Part shown: positions 7,940-16,966 of the stretch, piece after piece
Numbering within the stretch: the stretch's first letter is position 1
Layout: each line of letters begins with the position of its first letter
From: Hyphomicrobiales bacterium
Lineage (GTDB): Bacteria; Pseudomonadota; Alphaproteobacteria; Rhizobiales; Rhizobiaceae
Direction of reading: 5' to 3'
DNA length: 35,432 nt
Assembly: GCA_900472395.1 (NCBI GenBank)
Contig: UCHV01000012.1
Coordinates: 19,674 to 55,105, forward strand
Made by a program: the position numbers and the translations under genes
Notes under the pieces: generated by a model
Told to the model about the DNA's origin: nothing
Seen by the model: only the letters and a program-made list of their open reading frames with translations
The model's database searches: none

Positions 7940-7957
7940 TTGACAAGCACCCGTCAA
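7940..7957. promoter_or_regulatory. TTGAC-N8-GTCAA palindrome upstream of the alpha-2-macroglobulin gene
   Basis: An 18-bp perfect inverted repeat with half-sites TTGAC and GTCAA lies 48 bases before the ATG at 8006, in the 199-base gap between divergent genes. Its left half is part of a consensus TTGACA (7940-7945) that could be a -35 box, though no good -10 follows at 16-18 bases. It may be a repressor or activator site; no regulator can be named. Confidence 0.35.
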
Positions 7958-8005
7958 ATTAGAAAAGTGCCATCGGCTCACGGCATCGCGTTGGGGAGGA
8001 CTTTT

Positions 8006-11000
8006 ATGTCTAAGCGCGCCTTTTTCCGCCTTTCTGCTCTCGTCCTTGGTGCGCTGGCTTTTGCCGCGCCACTTGTCGCTCAGGAAACGCGGCGACAAGT
8101 CATCACCAGCGAAAACAGCGATTACACCGGTTTCGACCTTCGCACCGTGAAGAATATCGACGTCAACCAGTGCCAGACTGCCTGCGTCGATGATCGCTCC
8201 TGCCGCGCCTTCACCTACAACACCAAGGCAAAGTGGTGCTTTCTGAAATCCGACTTCAACCAGCTGAACGCCGCCCCGGGCGCGATCGCCGGCAAGGTCG
8301 TTGATGTTGCTTCGGAACCCGATATCGGTGCCGCGCCGCGCCTCGGTTTCCTCTCCGACGAACTGATCCAGCAGGCGCGCGAATTCAAGGATGGTCTCGC
8401 GCCAACGGGAGCATTAAAAGGACAGGGGCTGGAAAGCCTCAAGGCGCTGGCACAGCTGGAAGTCGTCGGAAACGACATTGGCGCCGCATTGCCAGCCTAT
8501 CAGGCCGCTCTTGCCATCAACGCCGAAGACGGCGCTCTGTGGCTTGAAATGGCGCGCGCCGCCGGCAGTGTCGAAAACAACGGTGAATATGCCCGCCAGG
8601 CGGTCATGGCCGCCATCAATGGTTACCAGTTGAGCCGCAGCACCCAGAGCCGCGCCGAGGCGCTCGCTCTTCTTGGTGGCGGATTGGCACGTCAGTCCAA
8701 CCACCGCGCGGCCATCAATGCGCTGAAAGAAAGCCTCACGCTCGTCAATGCCAAGACGGTGCAGGCCGTTTATCAGGATCTCGTGCAGCGTTTCGGTTTC
8801 CGCGTGGTCGGCAACACGGTCGATGCCGATAGCGCCGAAGCGCGCGCCTGCATCCAGTTTTCCGAACCGCTGGTGAAGGCGGGCGTCGATTATGCGCCCT
8901 TCGTCACGTTGGATGGCGCAGCACCCAAGGCCATGGAGGCCAAGGACAACCAGATCTGCGTCGAAGGCCTGACCCATGGCCAGCGTTACAAGCTGACCTT
9001 GCGCCGCGGCCTGCCGTCTTCCGTCGATGAAAATCTCGCCGCCGCCGTCGATGTCGATATATATGTGAAGGATCGTTCGCCGTCGCTGCGTTTCACCGGC
9101 GACAGTTTTGTCCTGCCATCCACGGCCCGCCGCGGCATTCCGCTCGTGTCCGTCAATACGCCGAGTGCCAGCCTGAAACTCTACCGGATCGGTGAGCGCG
9201 GCATTGCGCCGCTTCTCACCTCGTCGCAGTTCCTCACTCAGGTGGATGGCTACAGCGCCAACCGCATTCAGGAGGAAAGCGGCGAGCTGGTCTGGCAAGG
9301 TTCGCTCGAAATCGGCCAGGAGATGAACAAGGACGTCGTCACCAGTTTCCCGGTCGATGAAGCGCTGCCGGAGCGAAAGCCGGGTGTCTATGTGATGACC
9401 GCCAGCCTGCCGACAGCCAACGAAGATAGCTGGGAAAACAAGGCGACGCAGTGGTTCGTGGTCTCTGATCTCGGCATCTCCACCTATGCCGGCACCGATG
9501 GCCTCAACGTTTTTGTTCGCTCGCTTTCCACGGCCAAGCCGGTTGCGGACGTCGAGTTGCAGCTTCTCGCCAAGAACAACGAAATTCTCGGCACGCTGAA
9601 AACCGATAGCGATGGCCGCGCCAATTTCACCGCCGGCCTGATGCGCGGTACTGCCGCCATGATACCTGCCGTGCTGACGGCCAAGAACGGCGATACGGAT
9701 TATGTCTTCCTCGACATGACCCGCGCCGGTTTCGATCTGTCCGATCGCGGCGTCACCGGCCGTGCCGCACCGGGCGCGATCGATATCTTTGCTTTCACCG
9801 AGCGCGGCATTTATCGCGTTGGTGAGACCGTGCATGCCTCGGCGCTGGCGCGTGATGTCGATTCCAATGCCATCGAAAACCTGCCGCTGACCTTCGTGTT
9901 TCTGCGCCCGGATGGCGTGGAAGATCGCCGACAGGTCGAAAATGGCCAGCTTGGCGGTTACACGCTCGACCTGCCTTTGCAGGAAACCGCGATGCGCGGC
10001 ACCTGGACAATGCAGGTGTTCACCGATCCCAAGGGTTCGGCCATCGCCTCCAAGGAATTCCTGGTCGACGATTTTGTGCCGGATCGCATCGAGTTCGATC
10101 TGACCAGTGACGTCGATACGATCACGGTTGGTCAACCGCTGCCGGTCAATGTTGATGGACGTTACCTCTACGGCGCACCCGCTGCCGGGCTTAACCTCGA
10201 AGGCGAAGTGGTCCTGAAACCCTCGCGCGAGACGGAAGCTTTCAAGGGCTATGTCTTCGGCCTCGCCGATGAGGAAGCCGCAGAAGCCACACGCCTGCCG
10301 CTCGAAGGGCTTGATCCGCTGGACGAAGACGGCAAGGCCAGCTTCGATGCCGCGATTGCTGAAATCCCGTCGACCACGCAGCTCGTTTCTGCCGAGATCG
10401 TCGTGCGCATGCAGGAAGGCGGCGGCCGCGCCATCGAGCGCAAGCTGACGCTGCCGGTCCGCGCCGATGGCCCGCGTCTTGGCATCAAGCCGCAGTTTTC
10501 CGGTGATCTTCCCGAAAACGCTCTCGGCAAATTCCACGTCGTGATGGTCGATGAGACCGGCAAGAAGGTCGCCTCAAAGGGTGCACTGTGGAAACTCGTC
10601 AAGCTGGAGCGTAATTATCAATGGTATCGCGAGGGTGGTTCCTGGCGTTATGAGCCAATCACCCGCACGCAGCAGGTGGCAAACGGCAAGGTCGATCTTT
10701 CTGCCGATGGCGGCGAGATTTCCGTGCAGGCCGCTTGGGGTCGTTATCGTCTCGAAGTGGAAACACCTGAAGCCGGTGGGCCGCAGTCGAGCTTTGAGTT
10801 CGATGCCGGATGGTTCGTCACAGCCAGCTCCACGGAAACGCCGGATGCGCTGGAAATCGCCCTCGACAAGCCGAGCTACAAGGTCGGCGAAACGGCCAAG
10901 CTGAAAATCTCGTCGCGTTATGCCGGTTCGCTCATGGTCATGGGTGGTGCCGAACAGCTGATCTCGGTCGAAAACGTCGATATCGGCGAAAACGGCGGCG

Positions 11001-13456
11001 AGGTGGAAATCCCGGTCACGGAAAACTGGGGGGCCGGTTCTTATGTCACCGCCACGCTTTATCGCCCCGGCGAAGCACGCGACAACCGCATGCCGATGCG
11101 TGCCATCGGCATCACTTGGCTGAAGGTCGATCCGGAACTGCGCGATCTTGCCATCAAGCTGACCGCACCGGAAAAGACACTTCCACGCCAACCGCTGGAA
11201 GTTGCCGTCAATGTCGCCGGCGCTGGTGTGGGCGAAGAAGCCTATGTCACGGTTGCTGCCGTCGATGTCGGCATTCTCAACCTCACGCGCTACGAACCGC
11301 CGGCCCCTGACGATTTCTATTTCGGCCAGCGCCGCCTCGGTCTGGAAATCCGTGATCTTTATGGACGTCTGATCGATGGTTCGCTCGGCGCCATGGGCCG
11401 TATTCGCACTGGTGGTGATGGTGGCAGCATGGCGCTGCAGGCCAGCCCGCCGAAGGAGAAGCTGGTTGCCTTCTTCTCCGGTCCGGTGAAACTGGATGCG
11501 GATGGCAATGCAAAAGTCAGTTTCGATATCCCGCAGTTCAACGGCACGGCCCGCGTCATGGCGGTTGCCTGGTCGAAGACCGGTATCGGCCATGGCGTGA
11601 CGGATGTCATCATCCGCGATCCTGTCGTCGTCACCGCCAGCCTGCCGCGTTTTCTGGCACCTGGCGATGAAGCCAACCTGCGTCTCGATATCGCCAATAC
11701 CGATGCGCCTGCCGGAAGTTACCGCCTGTCGGTCACCGGTAATGATGCGATTTCGGTCGCGGCACCGGAACAGACGCTGCAATTGCAACCCGGGGCTAAA
11801 AAGGATGTGGCCCTAAAAATCTCCGGTGTTGAACCCGGCGATGGCCAGATCAATATCCGCCTCACCAACGATGCCGGCATGGCTTTGGAACAGGCGCTTT
11901 ACCTGCCGGTTCGCCCGGCTACCCTGCCGATCACCAGCCGCCGTATCATCTCGCTTGCCCCCGGCAGCAGCCTCACGGTCAATGGCGATCTGTTTGCCGA
12001 CAGCATTCTGCCGGGTGCATCGATCGCGCTCAATGTCAGCCGTTCGGCGGAATTCGATATTCCGTCGCTGCTGACCAGCCTCGACCGTTACCCTTACGGC
12101 TGCGCCGAACAGACGACCAGCCGCGCTCTGCCGCTTCTCTACCTGAGCGAACTCGCGCAGAAGAATGGTCTGGCCGACGAGGTAGAGATCAAGAAGCGGG
12201 TGCAGGATGCCATTTACCGCGTCCTCTCCTACCAGTCGTCTTCGGGCAGTTTTGGCCTGTGGTCGCCGGGGTCGGGTGATCTGTGGCTGGATTCCTATGT
12301 CACCGACTTCTTGAGCCGCGCCCGCGAGCAGGGGTATACGGTGCCGGATCAGGCGCTGGTTCAGGCGCTGGAAAACCTGCAGAACGGTCTCGGTTACGAC
12401 AACAGCGTCCGCGACAAGGGCAATGAGATCGCGTATGCGCTCTACGTTCTGTCGCGCAACCGCAAGGCCGCGATCAGCGACCTGCGTTATTACGCCGATA
12501 CGATGCTGGCGGAATTCCCGACGCCGCTCGCCAAGGCGCATCTTGCCGCATCGCTTGCGCTTTATGGCGATGCCCAACGTTCAAAAACCATCTTTGCCCA
12601 GTCGCTGCAGATGGCCGAGGATGCGCAGGTCCGCAAGGTCAGCCTCGCCCGCTCGGATTATGGCTCGTCGCTGCGTGATGGCGCGGCCGTGCTGGCGCTT
12701 GCCGCCGAAAGCCGTCCTGTCCCGGCCATCGTGCCGGAGCTTTCCAAGGTCGTTGCCAGCGAATGGCGCAACAAGAAATACACCAGCACCCAGGAACAGG
12801 CCTGGATGCTGCTCGCCGCCCGCGCGTTGCAGCAGGGTGACGATGGCATTGCCCTTCAGGTCAATGGTGTTGCCCACACGGGTGCATACATGTCCCGCAT
12901 CGAAGGTGCCGCCTTGGCCGATCACCCGGTCACGCTTGCCAACCGCAGCCCCGATCCGCTCTCGGCGGTGCTGACCACGGTTGCCGCACCGGTGGTGCCG
13001 CTGCCGGCCGGTGGTGACGGTTTCCAGATTTCCCGCGCCTATTACACGCTGGAAGGCGAGGAAATCAGCGTCACCGAAGCCGAACAGAACCAGCGGTACG
13101 TGGTGGTGCTGACCGTCACCGAAAGCAATGACTGGGCCTCGCGCATCGTCATCACCGATCTCCTGCCTGCCGGTTTCGAGATCGACAATCCGAGCCTGGT
13201 CGACAGCGCCCAGCTCACCAATTTCGAATGGATCGGTGACACACAAGCCGCCCATACGGAATTCCGCAACGACCGTTTTGTCGCTGCCTTCGACCGCTCG
13301 GGTGGCGATAACCGCGAAATCTCGCTGGCCTATGTGGTCCGTGCGGTCACGCCCGGCGTTTACGATCACCCGGCAGCCTATGTCGAGGATATGTATCGCC
13401 CGCAATTCTCTGCGCGCACCGCGACGGGCCGCATGGAGGTGAAGGCGGCGCAATAA
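8006..13456 (+). CDS. Periplasmic alpha-2-macroglobulin with N-terminal PAN domain
   Basis: This 1816-residue protein is a bacterial alpha-2-macroglobulin, a family thought to trap proteases that enter the periplasm. ATG 8006 has GGGGAGGA five bases upstream. A Sec signal peptide covers residues 1-25 (cut at LVA-QE). There is no lipobox Cys, so unlike E. coli YfhM it should be soluble. A PAN/Apple-like module follows, with Cys56, Cys60, Cys66 and Cys78. Repeated macroglobulin beta domains come next, with the A2M core near residue 1150 (PKEKLVAFFSGPVKLD...FNGTARVMAVAWS). The thioester motif YGCAEQ has Cys1366 and the Gln three residues later, followed by the alpha/alpha toroid and a C-terminal receptor-type domain. 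The stop overlaps the pbpC start (TAATG), so the two are coupled. Function is inferred from the family. Confidence 0.93.
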   Translation: MSKRAFFRLSALVLGALAFAAPLVAQETRRQVITSENSDYTGFDLRTVKNIDVNQCQTACVDDRSCRAFTYNTKAKWCFLKSDFNQLNAAPGAIAGKVVDVASEPDIGAAPRLGFLSDELIQQAREFKDGLAPTGALKGQGLESLKALAQLEVVGNDIGAALPAYQAALAINAEDGALWLEMARAAGSVENNGEYARQAVMAAINGYQLSRSTQSRAEALALLGGGLARQSNHRAAINALKESLTLVNAKTVQAVYQDLVQRFGFRVVGNTVDADSAEARACIQFSEPLVKAGVDYAPFVTLDGAAPKAMEAKDNQICVEGLTHGQRYKLTLRRGLPSSVDENLAAAVDVDIYVKDRSPSLRFTGDSFVLPSTARRGIPLVSVNTPSASLKLYRIGERGIAPLLTSSQFLTQVDGYSANRIQEESGELVWQGSLEIGQEMNKDVVTSFPVDEALPERKPGVYVMTASLPTANEDSWENKATQWFVVSDLGISTYAGTDGLNVFVRSLSTAKPVADVELQLLAKNNEILGTLKTDSDGRANFTAGLMRGTAAMIPAVLTAKNGDTDYVFLDMTRAGFDLSDRGVTGRAAPGAIDIFAFTERGIYRVGETVHASALARDVDSNAIENLPLTFVFLRPDGVEDRRQVENGQLGGYTLDLPLQETAMRGTWTMQVFTDPKGSAIASKEFLVDDFVPDRIEFDLTSDVDTITVGQPLPVNVDGRYLYGAPAAGLNLEGEVVLKPSRETEAFKGYVFGLADEEAAEATRLPLEGLDPLDEDGKASFDAAIAEIPSTTQLVSAEIVVRMQEGGGRAIERKLTLPVRADGPRLGIKPQFSGDLPENALGKFHVVMVDETGKKVASKGALWKLVKLERNYQWYREGGSWRYEPITRTQQVANGKVDLSADGGEISVQAAWGRYRLEVETPEAGGPQSSFEFDAGWFVTASSTETPDALEIALDKPSYKVGETAKLKISSRYAGSLMVMGGAEQLISVENVDIGENGGEVEIPVTENWGAGSYVTATLYRPGEARDNRMPMRAIGITWLKVDPELRDLAIKLTAPEKTLPRQPLEVAVNVAGAGVGEEAYVTVAAVDVGILNLTRYEPPAPDDFYFGQRRLGLEIRDLYGRLIDGSLGAMGRIRTGGDGGSMALQASPPKEKLVAFFSGPVKLDADGNAKVSFDIPQFNGTARVMAVAWSKTGIGHGVTDVIIRDPVVVTASLPRFLAPGDEANLRLDIANTDAPAGSYRLSVTGNDAISVAAPEQTLQLQPGAKKDVALKISGVEPGDGQINIRLTNDAGMALEQALYLPVRPATLPITSRRIISLAPGSSLTVNGDLFADSILPGASIALNVSRSAEFDIPSLLTSLDRYPYGCAEQTTSRALPLLYLSELAQKNGLADEVEIKKRVQDAIYRVLSYQSSSGSFGLWSPGSGDLWLDSYVTDFLSRAREQGYTVPDQALVQALENLQNGLGYDNSVRDKGNEIAYALYVLSRNRKAAISDLRYYADTMLAEFPTPLAKAHLAASLALYGDAQRSKTIFAQSLQMAEDAQVRKVSLARSDYGSSLRDGAAVLALAAESRPVPAIVPELSKVVASEWRNKKYTSTQEQAWMLLAARALQQGDDGIALQVNGVAHTGAYMSRIEGAALADHPVTLANRSPDPLSAVLTTVAAPVVPLPAGGDGFQISRAYYTLEGEEISVTEAEQNQRYVVVLTVTESNDWASRIVITDLLPAGFEIDNPSLVDSAQLTNFEWIGDTQAAHTEFRNDRFVAAFDRSGGDNREISLAYVVRAVTPGVYDHPAAYVEDMYRPQFSARTATGRMEVKAAQ

Positions 13457-15540
13457 TGCGGTTCTGGCATAAGTTCTTCATCGGCACGGCCGCCATGTCC
13501 CTTCTCGGCATGGCGGCCGTTTATGGGCTCGAAGCGGCTGATCGCGCCTGGCCGCCGCCGCTCGAAAAGGCCGGCGTGATCTCACGCGAAGTGGTGGATG
13601 CCGATGGCCAGCTTTTGCGCGCCTTCGCCACGCCGGATGGTCGATGGCGGTTGGGCACGAAGGCAGCGGATGTCGATCCGCAGTTTTTGCGCATGCTGGT
13701 CGCCTATGAGGATCAGCGTTTTTACGAGCATGCCGGCGTCGACCCATGGGCGCTTGTTCGGGCGGCCACGCAATTCGTGACCAACGGCCGCATTGTCTCG
13801 GGTGCTTCCACGCTCTCCATGCAGGTCGCGCGGCTGCTCGAACCGCGTGAAAACCGGTCGTTTACCGCGAAATTCGTGCAGGTCGCCCGCGCCGTCCAGA
13901 TCGAACGGCGGTTGTCGAAGGCTGAAATTCTCGACCTTTACCTGACGCTCGCCCCTTATGGCGGCAATCTCGAAGGCGTACGTGCTGCGAGCCTTGCCTA
14001 TTTCGGCAAGGAGCCGCGTCGGCTGTCTGTGTCTGAAGCGGCCCTTCTTGTCGCCCTGCCGCAATCGCCGGAGGCGCGGCGGCCGGATCGTCATCGGCTG
14101 ACGGCCGCTGCCGCCCGTCAGCGCGTGCTCGAACGTGAGCCGGTGAGAGACACCGTCGGCAAAGCGGCTGCAGAGCAGGCGGCATTGCATCCCGTGCCGT
14201 CTCGCCGTCTGCAATTGCCGGCTTATGCCGCGCATCTGGCCGAAGCCGCCATCCGCAAGCAGCCGACCGAAAACCGCCATGTCACCACCCTGCGACGCGA
14301 TGTGCAGCGCGGGCTGGAAGATGCCGCGCGCGCCGCCGTGCAGAAGCTTGGGCCCAAAATTTCACTTGCCATGGTTATGGCCGATGCCCGCACGGGAGAA
14401 ATCGTCGGTGAGGTCGGCTCTGCGGATTATTTCGATGCCAGCCGCTCCGGTTGGGTGGACATGACGCGCGTCAATCGTTCGCCGGGCTCGACGTTGAAAC
14501 CTTTCATCTATGGGCTGGCTTTCGAGCAGGGCTTGGTCTCGCAGGAAACGGTTATCGAAGATCGCCCTGCTGATTTCCACGGTTATCGCCCCCGCAATTT
14601 CGACATGAGCTATCAGGGTGACGTTTCCATCCGTCAGGCGCTGCAACTGTCGCTCAACGTGCCGGCCGTGCGCCTTCTCGATGCAGTTGGTCCCAGCCGG
14701 CTGATGATGCGGTTTCGTCGTGCCAATGTGAAACCCGCACTGCCCATCGGTGAGGCGCCGGGTCTGGCCATCGGGCTTGGCGGTGTCGGTGTATCACTCA
14801 AGGATCTGGTGCAGCTTTATGCCGGGCTTGCCAATCGCGGTCAGCCGGTGCGCCTGGGTGACGGCGTACGCGAAAAACCGGGCATCGATCCCGCCGATCC
14901 TCTGCTCGAACCGGTCGCGACCTGGAACGTCACCGATATTCTTTCCGATGTCCTGCCGCCGCAAGGCAGCCGACGTCTCGGCATCGCCTACAAGACCGGC
15001 ACCAGCTATGGGTACCGCGATGCCTGGTCGATCGGATATAACGGCCGCCATGTGCTCGGTGTTTGGGTCGGCCGGCCGGATAATGGCGCGGTGCCCGGCA
15101 TTGCCGGTTATGCCACCGCCGCCCCGATCCTGTTTGAAGCCTTTTCCCGCTCCGGCGTCGCCATCACGCCGATGCCATCGGCACCGTCCGGCGCTGTGCG
15201 GGTGGCGCAGGCCGACCTGCCGATCAGTCAGCGACGTTTTTCCCTCAATGCGTCCGGCCTGATTTCCGCATCGGCGCGCGAACCGGCTCCGCAGATCGTT
15301 TATCCGCCCGAAGGCGCACGGGTCGATCTCGGTGCTGGCTCGGGCGGCACGCTGGAACCGCTGATGCTGAAACTGCAGGGCGGCCGCGCGCCGTTCCGAT
15401 GGCTCGCCAATGGCCAGCCGTTGCAAGACCTGTCACGCCGCCGCACCAGCGAATGGCAACCCGATGGTGGCGGTTATTCGACGTTGACCGTCATCGATGC
15501 GGTCGGGCGCGCTGCGACGGTCAGGGTCTTTGTGGAATAG
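13456..15540 (+). CDS. pbpC: Penicillin-binding protein 1C (glycosyltransferase/transpeptidase)
   Basis: This 694-residue bifunctional peptidoglycan synthase has a single N-terminal membrane anchor (about residues 7-26). The GT51 domain shows EDQRFYEHAG with catalytic Glu85, GASTLSMQVARLLEP at 116-130, and RRLSKAEILDLYLTLAPYGGN. The transpeptidase domain shows SPGSTLKPF with Ser345 and Lys348, SLN at 399-401 and KTGTS at 513-517. The C-terminal domain from about residue 600 is the small beta-sandwich typical of PBP1C. All catalytic residues are present, so the protein should be active. The gene is coupled to the alpha-2-macroglobulin gene; that pairing is widespread in proteobacteria and suggests joint envelope defence or repair. 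Its stop is three bases from the end of facing cobB. Confidence 0.95.
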   Translation: MRFWHKFFIGTAAMSLLGMAAVYGLEAADRAWPPPLEKAGVISREVVDADGQLLRAFATPDGRWRLGTKAADVDPQFLRMLVAYEDQRFYEHAGVDPWALVRAATQFVTNGRIVSGASTLSMQVARLLEPRENRSFTAKFVQVARAVQIERRLSKAEILDLYLTLAPYGGNLEGVRAASLAYFGKEPRRLSVSEAALLVALPQSPEARRPDRHRLTAAAARQRVLEREPVRDTVGKAAAEQAALHPVPSRRLQLPAYAAHLAEAAIRKQPTENRHVTTLRRDVQRGLEDAARAAVQKLGPKISLAMVMADARTGEIVGEVGSADYFDASRSGWVDMTRVNRSPGSTLKPFIYGLAFEQGLVSQETVIEDRPADFHGYRPRNFDMSYQGDVSIRQALQLSLNVPAVRLLDAVGPSRLMMRFRRANVKPALPIGEAPGLAIGLGGVGVSLKDLVQLYAGLANRGQPVRLGDGVREKPGIDPADPLLEPVATWNVTDILSDVLPPQGSRRLGIAYKTGTSYGYRDAWSIGYNGRHVLGVWVGRPDNGAVPGIAGYATAAPILFEAFSRSGVAITPMPSAPSGAVRVAQADLPISQRRFSLNASGLISASAREPAPQIVYPPEGARVDLGAGSGGTLEPLMLKLQGGRAPFRWLANGQPLQDLSRRRTSEWQPDGGGYSTLTVIDAVGRAATVRVFVE

Positions 15541-15543
15541 TTT

Positions 15544-16866
15544 TCAGCCGATCACGCGTGCAATGGCATGGAAGAATGTGCCGCTCACAAATCCGCGCCG
15601 TCCGCCCGATGTCCCAAGCGGCTTGCCGGTACCATCGGCAATCGTCGCGAAAGGTTCGTCCGTACCGGCATCGGTGACGCGCGCATAATGAAACTCGTGA
15701 CCACGGACCATGCTGCCCGCCTTACCCAAAGGCCCATCGGCGGTCACTTCCGCCCGGCGATAACCGAGGTTCATGCGACGTTTGGCAAAGCTGGTTTTGT
15801 GAGACAGAAGCCCGGTCATCCGGTGGGTTATGCCATCGGCATCCTCCAGCGCGTCGCCCAGAACCATATAACCCCCGCATTCGCCATGAACCGGCTTCGT
15901 CTTCACAAACTCTGCCAGTCCTGTGCGGAAATTTTCAGCAGCAGCAATCGTGCCGGCATGCAGTTCGGGATAACCACCCGGTAGCCAGCAGACATCGCAG
16001 TCATTTGGCGGTGCCTGATCGGCGAGCGGCGAGAAGGGCACGATTTCCGCACCCTGGGAGCGCCAATAGGCAGCGACATGCGGGTAGAGGAAGGTAAAGG
16101 CAGCATCCTGCGCCAAGGCAATACGTTGGCCGGGTGGCTGCAAATTGGCGTCACTCGACATTTCGGCGGTCTGACTGAGCGGTACGGCCAGATCGAAAAT
16201 GGCGTCGAGATCGAGCGAGGCTTCCATCGCATCGGCCAGTTTTTCGATATGGCCTTCGATCTGCGGATGTTCGCTGGCCTGCACCAGTCCCAGATGTCGC
16301 TCCGGCAAAACAAGCTCCGGGTTGCGCAGCACAGCGCCGGTCAGCGGCAGGCCGGTCGCGGTTATCGCATCGCCGGACAATTTGACATGGCGCTCGCTGC
16401 CGGCCCGGTTCATGATCACGCCTGCGATCTTCACCTTGGGATCATAGTGTTTGAACCCGACCGCTACCGCCGCCGCCGTCTGCGACTGGCCGGATACGTC
16501 GAGCACCAGCAGAACCGGAATACCGAGCAGCCGCGCCAGATCGGCGGCAGACCCGGTGCGGCCTTCACCGCCATCGATGCCGTCGAACAGGCCCATGGCG
16601 CTTTCGATCAGCACCAGTTCCGTATCGCCGGCGGCATCGTTCAAAAGGTGCGCCACCAGCGCCGGCTCCATCGCCCAGGTATCGAGATTGAGGCCGGGCA
16701 GGCCTGTTGCGGCATGGTGAAAGCCGGGATCGATGTAATCCGGCCCGGATTTGACGCCGCGCACTTTTATTCCGCGTCGGGCAAAGGCGCGGAGAAGACC
16801 GATCGTCACGCTGGTCTTGCCCGAACCGGAACGGGGAGCGCCGATGATGAGAGCGCGTGCCGTCAT
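15544..16866 (-). CDS. cobB: Hydrogenobyrinic acid a,c-diamide synthase
   Basis: This 440-residue enzyme makes the ATP- and glutamine-dependent a- and c-amide groups on hydrogenobyrinate, the step before cobalt insertion in the aerobic pathway. The N-terminal ATP-binding domain has the P-loop-like GAPRSGSGKTSVT (residues 9-21) and KSGPDYIDPGFH. The C-terminal class I glutamine amidotransferase domain has VHGECGGYMVLG with nucleophile Cys330 and a later GHEFHYAR. The length is as expected. AAGGA lies about eight bases before ATG 16866. It is transcribed away from cbiD across a 100-base gap, and in many rhizobia cobA lies beside it; here cobA is not adjacent. Confidence 0.95.
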   Translation of the reverse strand: MTARALIIGAPRSGSGKTSVTIGLLRAFARRGIKVRGVKSGPDYIDPGFHHAATGLPGLNLDTWAMEPALVAHLLNDAAGDTELVLIESAMGLFDGIDGGEGRTGSAADLARLLGIPVLLVLDVSGQSQTAAAVAVGFKHYDPKVKIAGVIMNRAGSERHVKLSGDAITATGLPLTGAVLRNPELVLPERHLGLVQASEHPQIEGHIEKLADAMEASLDLDAIFDLAVPLSQTAEMSSDANLQPPGQRIALAQDAAFTFLYPHVAAYWRSQGAEIVPFSPLADQAPPNDCDVCWLPGGYPELHAGTIAAAENFRTGLAEFVKTKPVHGECGGYMVLGDALEDADGITHRMTGLLSHKTSFAKRRMNLGYRRAEVTADGPLGKAGSMVRGHEFHYARVTDAGTDEPFATIADGTGKPLGTSGGRRGFVSGTFFHAIARVIG

Positions 16867-16930
16867 GCGAAAATTCCTTCAGTCGAATATGGTGGGCAAA
16901 GACGTGTCATGCGAAAAACCTTGATGACCG

Positions 16931-16959
16931 GTGACGGCGGCTCGGGGCAGCGTTATAGA
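16931..16959 (+). promoter_or_regulatory. Candidate promoter for cbiD
   Basis: GTGACG (16931-16936) and TATAGA (16954-16959) are 17 bases apart, each matching four of six consensus bases. Transcription would begin about 16966, essentially at the ATG of cbiD (16967), so the message could be leaderless. This is eye-matching only. Confidence 0.3.
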
Positions 16960-16966
16960 AGCGGTC

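Noticed and set aside
8414..10537. 707-codon open frame on the minus strand inside the alpha-2-macroglobulin gene
   Set aside because: It is a shadow of a high-GC gene whose plus-strand product has a signal peptide, PAN domain and thioester motif. The minus product has no recognisable motif or ribosome binding site.
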